Origin: Curtobacterium sp. MCBA15_009
GTDB taxonomy: Bacteria; Actinomycetota; Actinomycetes; Actinomycetales; Microbacteriaceae
DNA: 64,000 bases
Assembly: GCF_001864895.1 (NCBI RefSeq)
Contig: NZ_MJGO01000012.1
Location: 78,048 to 142,047 of the forward strand
Direction: 5' to 3'
The notes beneath the pieces are model-generated. The model was not told where the DNA came from. It saw only the letters and a program-made list of their open reading frames with translations, and searched no databases. The position numbers were made by a program, and so were the translations under genes. This document shows, in pieces, positions 53,704-64,000 of this stretch; positions within the stretch are counted from its first letter, which is position 1; every line of letters starts with the position of its first letter.

Positions 53704-53708
53704 TCCGG

Positions 53709-53972
53709 TCAGGACGCCAGCGCGGCCTGCCGCGCGACGATCGTCACCGTGTCGTGCTCGACCGACAGGAAGCCGTCCTCGGCGTCGACCGTGACGGTCG
53801 ACCCGTCGGCCCGCGTGATGCGGACCTGACCCTGCGCCAGGATCGCCAGCATCGGCTCGTGCCCGGCGAGGATGCCGATCTGACCCTCTGTCGTCCGTGC
53901 GACGACCATGGTGGTGTCGCCCGACCAGACCTCGCGGTCGGCCGAGACGACGCTCACGCTGAGACCCGCCAT
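53709..53972 (-). CDS. atpC: ATP synthase F1 epsilon subunit
   Basis: 87 residues. It is a central-stalk subunit in the short actinobacterial form that is mainly the N-terminal beta-sandwich, with little or no C-terminal inhibitory helix pair. SVSVVSADREVWSGDTTMVV and QIGILAGHEPMLAILAQGQV are typical. The start is the ATG at 53972, 1 nt after the atpD stop. Confidence 0.95.
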   Translation of the reverse strand: MAGLSVSVVSADREVWSGDTTMVVARTTEGQIGILAGHEPMLAILAQGQVRITRADGSTVTVDAEDGFLSVEHDTVTIVARQAALAS

Positions 53973-53973
53973 G

Positions 53974-56378
<2,405 letters not shown>

Positions 56379-58007
56379 CTAGCGACGACCCTTGACGATC
56401 TGCTCCTGGTCGACGTCCTCGGCGTCAGCCGCATCGAACTGCTCGGAGCCGAGGGTCTTGCCGTCGCTCGTCTGGAAGCTCTTCGAGAACTCGTCGATCT
56501 GCTTCTCCATCTCGGCGACGGTCTCGTCGCTGAGCTGGTTCGTCTCGCGCAGGGTCGTGAGGACGTCGGAGTTGCGACGCAGGTGGTCGAGCAGCTCGGA
56601 CTCGAAGCGGAGCACGTCCGGCACCGGGACGGTGTCCAGCTTGCCGTTCGTGCCGGCCCAGATCGAGACGACCTGCTCCTCGACCGGGTACGGCGAGTAC
56701 TGCGGCTGCTTGAGGAGCTCGGTCAGGCGGGCACCGCGGTCCAGCTGGCGACGCGACGCCTGGTCGAGGTCGGACGCGAACATCGCGAACGCCTCGAGCG
56801 AGCGGTACTGCGCGAGCTCGAGCTTCAGCGTGCCGGAGACCTTCTTGATCGACTTCACCTGGGCGTCACCACCGACGCGCGACACCGAGATGCCCACGTC
56901 GACGGCCGGACGCTGGTTCGCGTTGAAGAGGTCCGACTGCAGGAAGATCTGGCCGTCGGTGATGGAGATGACGTTGGTCGGGATGTACGCCGAGACGTCG
57001 TTCGCCTTGGTCTCGATGATCGGGAGACCCGTCATCGAACCGGCGCCGAGCTCGTCGGACAGCTTCGCGCAGCGCTCCAGCAGACGGGAGTGCAGGTAGA
57101 AGACGTCACCCGGGTAGGCCTCGCGGCCCGGCGGACGACGCAGGAGGAGCGACACCGCACGGTAGGCCTCGGCCTGCTTGGACAGGTCATCGAAGATGAT
57201 GAGGACGTGCTTGCCCTGGTACATCCAGTGCTGGCCGATGGCCGAGCCGGTGTAGGGGGCGAGGTACTTGAAGCCAGCCGGGTCCGACGCGGGAGCGGCG
57301 ACGATCGTCGTGTACTCCATCGCACCGGCGTCCTCGAGCGCGCCCTTGACGGAGGCGATCGTGGAACCCTTCTGACCGATGGCGACGTAGATGCAGCGGA
57401 CCTGCTTGTTCTCGTCGCCGGACTCCCAGTTGGCCTTCTGGTTGATGATCGTGTCGATCGCGATGGCCGTCTTGCCGGTCTGGCGGTCGCCGATGATCAG
57501 CTGACGCTGACCGCGGCCGACGGGGATCATCGCGTCGATGGCCTTGATGCCGGTCTGCAGCGGCTCGTGGACCGACTTGCGGGACATGACGCCCGGGGCC
57601 TGGAGCTCGAGGGCACGACGGCCCTCGGCTGCGATCTCGCCGAGACCGTCGATCGGGGCGCCGAGCGGGTCGACGACACGGCCGAGGAAGCCGTCGCCGA
57701 CGGGGGCGGAGAGGACCTCGCCGGTGCGGGTGACCTCCATGCCCTCCTCGATGCCGGCGAACTCGCCGAGCACGATGGCGCCGATCTCGTCTTCGTCGAG
57801 GTTCTGCGCGAGGCCGAGCGTGCCGTCCTGGAAGCGGATGAGCTCGTTGGCCATGACGCCGGGGAGGCCCTCGACGTGCGCGATGCCGTCACCGGCGTCG
57901 GTGACGTGCCCGACCTCGGCCGTGGAGGCCTTCGTCGGCTCGTAGTTCGAGACGAAGTCCTTCAGGGCATCACGGATCTCATCGGGGCTGATGGTGATGT
58001 CTGCCAT
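56379..58007 (-). CDS. atpA: ATP synthase F1 alpha subunit
   Basis: 542 residues, the non-catalytic nucleotide-binding subunit. P-loop [15 protein letters not shown] is at about 171-185. [19 protein letters not shown] ([20 protein letters not shown]) and [20 protein letters not shown] are present. The ATG at 58007 has AAGGAAA about 7 nt upstream. A 107-nt gap precedes it, holding a small CTGCCGAGTCCGGCAG hairpin at 58050-58065. Confidence 0.98.
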   Translation of the reverse strand: MADITISPDEIRDALKDFVSNYEPTKASTAEVGHVTDAGDGIAHVEGLPGVMANELIRFQDGTLGLAQNLDEDEIGAIVLGEFAGIEEGMEVTRTGEVLSAPVGDGFLGRVVDPLGAPIDGLGEIAAEGRRALELQAPGVMSRKSVHEPLQTGIKAIDAMIPVGRGQRQLIIGDRQTGKTAIAIDTIINQKANWESGDENKQVRCIYVAIGQKGSTIASVKGALEDAGAMEYTTIVAAPASDPAGFKYLAPYTGSAIGQHWMYQGKHVLIIFDDLSKQAEAYRAVSLLLRRPPGREAYPGDVFYLHSRLLERCAKLSDELGAGSMTGLPIIETKANDVSAYIPTNVISITDGQIFLQSDLFNANQRPAVDVGISVSRVGGDAQVKSIKKVSGTLKLELAQYRSLEAFAMFASDLDQASRRQLDRGARLTELLKQPQYSPYPVEEQVVSIWAGTNGKLDTVPVPDVLRFESELLDHLRRNSDVLTTLRETNQLSDETVAEMEKQIDEFSKSFQTSDGKTLGSEQFDAADAEDVDQEQIVKGRR

Positions 58008-58114
58008 GGGATTTTCCTTGTGGTTTTCCGGGGCCCTTCGGCTCCGAGAGGGTGACGCTGCCGGACTCGGCAGTTCCCGTTGTGGACTTGGGAGGAGCGG
58101 CTTCGACCGTACGC

Positions 58115-58909
58115 CTAGCCGGCGAGCTGGAGCCGGAGCTCCGAGAGCCGCGTGGACACGGTGCCGTCGATGACGTCCCCGCCGATCTGCACCCGGACCC
58201 CGCCGACGACCGAGGGGTCGACGACCTGGTTGATGCTGATGTCCTTGCCGTAGCGCTCGGCCAGACCGCGTGCGACGCGGGCCGACTGGGCGGTCGTCAG
58301 TTCCGTGGCGGTGACCACGGTGGCGACGAGCTTGCCGTTCTGCTCGGCCACGATGCGCGAGGCATCGCGGACCAGTTCGCCGATGCGGCGGCCACGGGGC
58401 TGCTGCACGAGCGCGGAGACGATCGTCACGGTCTGCGGCGACGCCTTGGACCCGAGGAGACGCTCGACGAGCGCACCCTTCTGGTCCGGGCTGCCGAGCT
58501 TCGTGCCGAGCGCGAGCTCGAGGCCGGCGTCCGAGCGGACGGCGGTCTCGAAGGCGAACAGCTCCGACTCGATGGGCGACTCGGCACCCGCGGTGGCGGC
58601 GACGGCGCGGATGCCCGCGTCCTCGATGCCCGCGAGGAGGTCCTGCTGCGAGGACCAGCGCGAGCCGGCCACCGCGGTCAGCACCGCGCGCGTCGCGTCC
58701 GACTGTCCGGCGAAGACGCGGTCGATGAGGACCTTCTTGCCGGCCGGGTCGGCCGTCGGGTCGGACAGCAGCCCGAGCAGCTGCGGCGCACCGGCGATCG
58801 CTCGCCCGGAGGCGAGGATCTCGGCACCCGCGGCCAGGTCGGCGCTCGGACCGAGGTCCGTCAGCACCGCCCTGGTGGACGCGAGTGCTTCTCTGGTAGC
58901 GCTGCGCAT
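58115..58909 (-). CDS. atpH: ATP synthase F1 delta subunit
   Basis: 264 residues, longer than the roughly 180 of E. coli, as is common in actinobacteria. It is the peripheral stalk. The C-terminal signature [20 protein letters not shown] and the ending [20 protein letters not shown] are clear. The ATG at 58909 has GGGGAG about 8 nt upstream and lies 2 nt after the atpF stop. Confidence 0.96.
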   Translation of the reverse strand: MRSATREALASTRAVLTDLGPSADLAAGAEILASGRAIAGAPQLLGLLSDPTADPAGKKVLIDRVFAGQSDATRAVLTAVAGSRWSSQQDLLAGIEDAGIRAVAATAGAESPIESELFAFETAVRSDAGLELALGTKLGSPDQKGALVERLLGSKASPQTVTIVSALVQQPRGRRIGELVRDASRIVAEQNGKLVATVVTATELTTAQSARVARGLAERYGKDISINQVVDPSVVGGVRVQIGGDVIDGTVSTRLSELRLQLAG

Positions 58910-58911
58910 GC

Positions 58912-59466
58912 TCAGTGCTCCCCCGTCTTCGTGGCCTGCGAGGCCTCGAGGTCGGCGAGGAAGCGGTCGACGACGGCGGTCGACTTGGCGTCGTCCTTGA
59001 GGGACTCACCGATCACACCGGACGCGAGGTCCAGCGCGAGGGTGCCGACCTCGGCACGCAGTGCCTGGACGGCGCTCTGCCGCTCGGCCTCGATCTGCGC
59101 CTGGGCGTTCGCCGTGATGCGTGCTGCATCGGCGGCCGCCTGCTCGCGGACCTCGTTGCCGATCGCCGTGGCGTCGGCGCGGGCCTGCTCGCGGATGCGG
59201 GATGCCTCGGCACGGGCGTCGGCGAGCTGCTTGTTGTACTCGTCGAGCGCCGCAGCGGCCTGCTGCTGCGCAGCTTCCGCCTTCTTGATGCCACCTTCGA
59301 TGGCCTCGGTGCGCTCATCGAGCATCTTCGTGATGCGCGGCGTGACCACGTAGCGCATCACCAGGAAGATGATGACGAAGGCAAGCAACGACCACACGAT
59401 GTCGTACACCGGCGGGATCAGCGGGTTGTGCGTCTCCTCCGCCGCGATGATGAGTGCGTTGTGCAT
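58912..59466 (-). CDS. atpF: ATP synthase Fo b subunit
   Basis: 184 residues. One N-terminal helix ([20 protein letters not shown], about 17-37) is followed by a long amphipathic, Ala/Glu/Gln-rich coiled coil that forms the peripheral stator. The start is the ATG at 59466. The downstream stop lies 2 nt from atpH. Confidence 0.96.
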   Translation of the reverse strand: MHNALIIAAEETHNPLIPPVYDIVWSLLAFVIIFLVMRYVVTPRITKMLDERTEAIEGGIKKAEAAQQQAAAALDEYNKQLADARAEASRIREQARADATAIGNEVREQAAADAARITANAQAQIEAERQSAVQALRAEVGTLALDLASGVIGESLKDDAKSTAVVDRFLADLEASQATKTGEH

Positions 59467-59475
59467 CGAGGAGCC

Positions 59476-60640
<1,165 letters not shown>

Positions 60641-60746
60641 ATCATGGCACGCGATGGTGGACGTTGTGGAGGCTCGTCCGCTCCGAGCGCAGGCTCCGGT
60701 GGCGGACTCCGAGAAGCCTATCAGGTGCGAGAGGCTTCCCGGCTTC

Positions 60747-61268
60747 TCAGTCGCTCGGACCGGACTTCCCAGGCTCCGTGGAGCCGCCCGACACCTGTTG
60801 CGTGCCGCCCGACGGGTACCCGCTGTCGCCCGGCAGCGCGACCCCGACGGGGATGCGGGCCTTGGCCACGGCGACCACGTCGATGACGAGCGAGCCGACG
60901 ACGCCCGCGATGATCACGAAGGCGAGCACCGGGAAGTCCACCCAGTCCTGGTTGCGCAACAGCACGAGCACCACGATGAACACCACGAACTTGAGCAGCC
61001 AGGTACCCATCACGATGCCGAAGAAGGCACCTGAGATCATCTGCCCCTTCGAGACCCGCAGCGCCACGAGGACGCTGACCGCGGTGAGTCCGAGGAACAC
61101 CACGCTCAGCACGGCGCCGAGCAGGCCGCCGAGCAGGCCGGGCGTGTCGGCCACGAGCAGACCGACGACTCCCCCGACCACCGCCAGGGCGACGGCGAGG
61201 ACGGCGCCCCACAGGATGATGCGGCGGAACACCGGCCGGACGTGGTCGAGCGCGTTCGGTGCGGTCAC
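60747..61268 (-). CDS. AtpI-like membrane protein of the ATP synthase locus
   Basis: 173 residues with four helices (about 20-40, 48-72, 88-112 and 115-138). The layout GTWLLKFVVFIVVLVLLR and the position just before atpB match the AtpI/Fo-assembly proteins of actinobacteria; sequence identity to E. coli AtpI cannot be judged here. The tail is Gly/Ser-rich. The GTG at 61268 overlaps the wecA-type gene stop (GTGA). Confidence 0.75.
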   Translation of the reverse strand: MTAPNALDHVRPVFRRIILWGAVLAVALAVVGGVVGLLVADTPGLLGGLLGAVLSVVFLGLTAVSVLVALRVSKGQMISGAFFGIVMGTWLLKFVVFIVVLVLLRNQDWVDFPVLAFVIIAGVVGSLVIDVVAVAKARIPVGVALPGDSGYPSGGTQQVSGGSTEPGKSGPSD

Positions 61269-62491
61269 GTGATGTCTCCAGGGATCGTGCGGTCGTTGGC
61301 TGCCCGGTCGAGCGGGTCGAGGGCGGGGTCCACCACGGCGGCGGAACGGTTGGCGGTCTGGGCGGCGATCTCGGTGCGCTTCCGGCCGAGCGGCGCGAAG
61401 GTGGCGACGGCGCACACCGTGAAGCCGACGGCGACGAAGGTGACGACCCAGTACCAGTCGAGGAACAGGAACAGCAGGCAGCCGAAGGCCACGGTGGCCG
61501 TCCACGCGTAGAAGATCAGCACCGCGTGGAAGTGCGAGTGCCCCATGTCGAGCAGGCGGTGGTGCAGGTGCTTCCGGTCCGCCGAGAACGGCGACTTGCC
61601 CGCGCTGAGCCGCCGGGTCACCGCGAGCCCGAAGTCCAGGATCGGCACGATGAGGATCGCGAACGGCAACAGGATCGGGATGAAGGCCGGCAGCAGCGCC
61701 TGGCGTGTCTGCACCGCTGCGGGGTCGATGTTCCCGGTCACGGACACCGCGCTCGTGGCCATGAGGAACCCGACGAGCAGGGCGCCGGCGTCGCCCATGA
61801 AGAGCTTCGCGGGGTGCCAGTTGAGGATGAGGAAGCCGAAGCACGAGCCGACGAGCACCGCGGTGAGCAGCGACGGCAGGTTGAAGAAGAACTCGGTCTC
61901 GACGACCACGCGGTTGATGAAGAACGTGTACAGGAAGAACACGCCACCGGCGATGATCGCGACGCCCGCCACCAGACCGTCGAGCCCGTCGATGAAGTTC
62001 ACGGCGTTCATCACGAGCACCACCGCGAGCACGGTGAAGATCAGGCTCATGTACGACGATCCGACGCCGAGCGTGTTCCCGATGGGCAGCGACACGATGG
62101 CCACGCCCTGCCACGCGAGGATGCCGGCGGCGATGATCTGCCCCGCGAGCTTCGTCATCCAGTCGAGGTCCCAGATGTCGTCGGCGACACCGAGCACGAC
62201 GATGATCGTCGCTCCGCCGAGCACCGCCAGCACCCGGCCGGGTTCCGAGAACACCAGCCGGAAGTAGTCGGTCCCCGCGATGGAGGGGAACAGGAACCAG
62301 GCGGCCAGCAGCGAGGCGATGACGCCGAGGTACATGGCGATCCCGCCGAGCCGCGGCGTGGGGGTCCGGTGCACGTCCCGCTCGCGGACCTTCGGGTACC
62401 ACTTGTACCGGAGCCCGAGCTTCCAGACGAGCCAGCTGACGCAGAAGCTCACGACCGCGGCGATCGCCCCCGCCAGCAGGTAGTACTTCAT
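61265..62491 (-). CDS. undecaprenyl-phosphate GlcNAc-1-phosphate transferase (WecA/TagO type)
   Basis: 408 residues with about eleven helices. It transfers a sugar-1-phosphate onto a polyprenyl phosphate at the inner face of the membrane, starting wall polysaccharide synthesis. Motifs are DVHRTPTPRLGGIAMYLG, GVADDIWDLDW (Asp pair), MNAVNFIDGLDGLVAG and DRKHLHHRLLDMGHSH. The ATG at 62491 overlaps the tsaC stop (ATGA). Confidence 0.94.
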   Translation of the reverse strand: MKYYLLAGAIAAVVSFCVSWLVWKLGLRYKWYPKVRERDVHRTPTPRLGGIAMYLGVIASLLAAWFLFPSIAGTDYFRLVFSEPGRVLAVLGGATIIVVLGVADDIWDLDWMTKLAGQIIAAGILAWQGVAIVSLPIGNTLGVGSSYMSLIFTVLAVVLVMNAVNFIDGLDGLVAGVAIIAGGVFFLYTFFINRVVVETEFFFNLPSLLTAVLVGSCFGFLILNWHPAKLFMGDAGALLVGFLMATSAVSVTGNIDPAAVQTRQALLPAFIPILLPFAILIVPILDFGLAVTRRLSAGKSPFSADRKHLHHRLLDMGHSHFHAVLIFYAWTATVAFGCLLFLFLDWYWVVTFVAVGFTVCAVATFAPLGRKRTEIAAQTANRSAAVVDPALDPLDRAANDRTIPGDIT

Positions 62492-63162
62492 GTGACGAGG
62501 TCGGCTCCGACGACCCGGATGATCTCCTCGTCGGGGATCACACCGTGACGGACGATGCGCAACGTGCCGCCGTCGGAGAGCCCGGTGGCGTCGACAATCG
62601 TCGAGCCCGTGGACGCCTCGAAGCCGTCGTGCAGCTCGATCGGGCCGCCGTCCAGGTAGACGGCCACGCTGTCACCGAGCATGCGTTCGGCGTCGTCCGC
62701 GTCCATCGCCGCGGGGTCGCCCGTCGAGTTCGCGGAGGACACCGCCAACGGTCCGACCTCCTGCAGCAGTTCGAGCGCGATCCGGGAGTCCGGCATCCGC
62801 AGGGCGACCGTGCCCCGCGTCTCGCCGAGGTCCCAGTCGAGCGAGGGCTGCGCCCGGAGGATCACCGTCAGACCACCCGGCCAGAACTCCGCGACGAGGT
62901 CGCGCACGGCCTGCGGCACGTCGACGGCCAGTGCGTCGAGCGTCGGCGGCCCCGGGATCAGCACCGGCGGCGGCGACTGCCGCGTCCGGCCCTTCGCGTC
63001 GAGCAGCCGCTGGACCGCCGTCGCGCTGAAGGCGTCCGCGGCCACGCCGTAGACGGTGTCGGTGGGGACGACGACGAGCTCTCCGCGTCCGAGCGCGGCT
63101 CGTGCGAGCCGCATCCCGGTCAGGAGCCCGTCGGAGTCGGTGCAGTCGTATCGGGATGCCAT
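62488..63162 (-). CDS. tsaC: L-threonylcarbamoyladenylate synthase (YrdC/Sua5)
   Basis: 224 residues. It makes threonylcarbamoyl-AMP for the t6A37 tRNA modification. Motifs are VVPTDTVYGVAADAF, KGRTRQSPPPVLI, GLTVILRAQ and VSSANSTGDP. The ATG at 63162 lies 9 nt after TATCAT, so the leader is at most about 2-3 nt. It heads a tight run, tsaC-wecA-atpI. Confidence 0.95.
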   Translation of the reverse strand: MASRYDCTDSDGLLTGMRLARAALGRGELVVVPTDTVYGVAADAFSATAVQRLLDAKGRTRQSPPPVLIPGPPTLDALAVDVPQAVRDLVAEFWPGGLTVILRAQPSLDWDLGETRGTVALRMPDSRIALELLQEVGPLAVSSANSTGDPAAMDADDAERMLGDSVAVYLDGGPIELHDGFEASTGSTIVDATGLSDGGTLRIVRHGVIPDEEIIRVVGADLVT

Positions 63163-63171
63163 GACTCGACG

Positions 63172-63181
63172 ATGATAGTGC
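63172..63181. promoter_or_regulatory. overlapping divergent -10 boxes (tsaC / HAD gene)
   Basis: The minus strand has TATCAT at 63177-63172 and the plus strand TAGTGC at 63176-63181. They share the TA at 63176-63177, the same geometry as at mutY. Confidence 0.4.
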
Positions 63182-63187
63182 GACACA

Positions 63188-63850
63188 ATGGAGGACATCG
63201 TGAACGAGACCTCCGCGCCCCCGCTCCTGTTCCTCTTCGACATGGACGACGTGCTCGTCCGGTACGACTGGCGGGTCCGGATGGCCGCCCTCTCCGACTT
63301 CACCGGGCACGAGTTCCAGGAACTCCGTCGCCGCTGGTGGGACTCCGGGAACGAGCAGCGGGCCGAGGCCGGAGGCTTCCTCGACGCCGACGCCTACCTC
63401 ACGGCGTTCGCCGAGGCCATGGAGTGCGACGTCCCCGAAGCCGAGTGGGCCCGGATCCGCGGGGCCGCGATGACCGAGCTGCCCGAGCGCATCGAGGCGG
63501 TCCGCATCGCGAGCGAGCACGGGCGCGTCGGGCTCCTCACCAACAACGGCCCCCTCGCCGGCCGCTGGATCCACGAGTGGGCCCCGTCGCTGCCGCAGCT
63601 CTTCGGCGAGCACCTCGACACCTCGAGCAACTTCGGCGCCCGCAAGCCCGAGCCCGAGGTCTTCCTCCGCGCGCTCGAACACCACGGAGTCCCCGCCGAG
63701 CGCACCTTCTTCGCCGACGACATGCCGGAGAACGTCGCGGGGGCCCGCAGCGTCGGCATCCACGCGGTCCTGGTCGAGCACGACACCGACCTGCGCGACC
63801 ACGTCCGCGCCTTCGTCGCCGCCCAGCGCGAGGCCTCCCCCGTCGCCTGA
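63188..63850 (+). CDS. HAD-family hydrolase
   Basis: 220 residues. The HAD motifs are FLFDMDDVLV (nucleophile Asp), LLTNNG (Thr/Asn), GARKPEPEVF (Lys) and FADDMPENVAGA (acidic pair). A small helical cap lies between motifs I and II, as in the HAD-IA group. The substrate is unknown, likely a small phosphorylated metabolite. Two starts are possible: the ATG at 63188, 6 nt after TAGTGC, or a GTG at 63200 with GGAGG 5 nt upstream. It is divergent from tsaC. Confidence 0.9.
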   Translation: MEDIVNETSAPPLLFLFDMDDVLVRYDWRVRMAALSDFTGHEFQELRRRWWDSGNEQRAEAGGFLDADAYLTAFAEAMECDVPEAEWARIRGAAMTELPERIEAVRIASEHGRVGLLTNNGPLAGRWIHEWAPSLPQLFGEHLDTSSNFGARKPEPEVFLRALEHHGVPAERTFFADDMPENVAGARSVGIHAVLVEHDTDLRDHVRAFVAAQREASPVA

Positions 63851-64000
63851 CCGCGCGCGTTCCGTCCCGTCACGCACGGCAGGGGAAGCAGAACCGCGCG
63901 TCGGCAGCAGGAACGACGGGGCTCCCCATGAGCGGCACAGCTCGGCTGGCCCGGCCAGGAGGCCCGCCCCGCGCCCGCCCCGCACGTTCCGTCCCATCGC
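63851..64000. other. non-coding window end
   Basis: No gene is seen. A short near-direct repeat (CGCGCGTTCCGTCCCGTC at 63854-63871 and CGCACGTTCCGTCCCATC at 63981-63998) brackets a GC-rich stretch. Confidence 0.4.

Overview
The window is a high-GC stretch of actinobacterial chromosome. It is very densely coded, with many GTG starts, 4-nt GTGA/ATGA gene overlaps and GC-rich hairpin terminators without T-tracts. Gene order (rpsD, alaS-ruvX-mltG-aroCKB-efp; nusA-ylxR-infB-rbfA; dxr-rseP-ispG-proS; tsaC-wecA-atpI-atpBEFHAGDC) and protein character point to the family Microbacteriaceae, possibly a Curtobacterium-like organism; the genus is inference. I saw no rRNA, tRNA, CRISPR array, phage or insertion sequence.

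Layout. 1-11.5 kb, mostly leftward: partial efp, a UbiB/ABC1 kinase-like gene, two tiny translationally coupled rightward genes, the shikimate genes aroC-aroK-aroB, then mltG, ruvX, alaS, a small membrane protein and rpsD with a long leader. 11.7-20.1 kb: rarA, a membrane-anchored cyclophilin, a DUF349 protein, ribF, two small membrane proteins, truB, a degenerate uridine-kinase-like protein, mutY and rbfA. 20.2-35 kb: infB, ylxR, nusA, proS, a two-copy hairpin repeat, ispG, a cysteine hydrolase with an NCS1 permease, rseP, dxr, a lipoprotein FKBP, OsmC and an asparaginase.

35-52.9 kb is the least ordinary part. It is a leftward run of about ten genes: a DUF4192-like protein, an FHA protein with repeated TV(I/L/V)R motifs, a PP2C phosphatase, a transmembrane Ser/Thr kinase, a 1951-residue surface protein (predicted propeller-like head, Ig/cadherin-like repeats, Fn3 domains), a MoxR ATPase, a DUF58 protein, a transglutaminase-fold membrane protein that lacks the catalytic Cys and His, a zinc-ribbon/FHA protein and a small membrane protein. 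Most junctions are 4-nt overlaps. Together they look like a phospho-signalling system tied to an envelope-spanning or surface assembly module.

52.9-63.2 kb: the F1Fo ATP synthase operon, preceded by tsaC-wecA-atpI and followed by yaaA, whose only full-length frame starts at CTG. A divergent HAD hydrolase ends the window.

Regulation visible in the sequence: many lone genes start exactly 6-7 nt after a TANNNT hexamer, which suggests leaderless transcripts. At mutY and at tsaC/HAD the divergent -10 boxes share one TA step.
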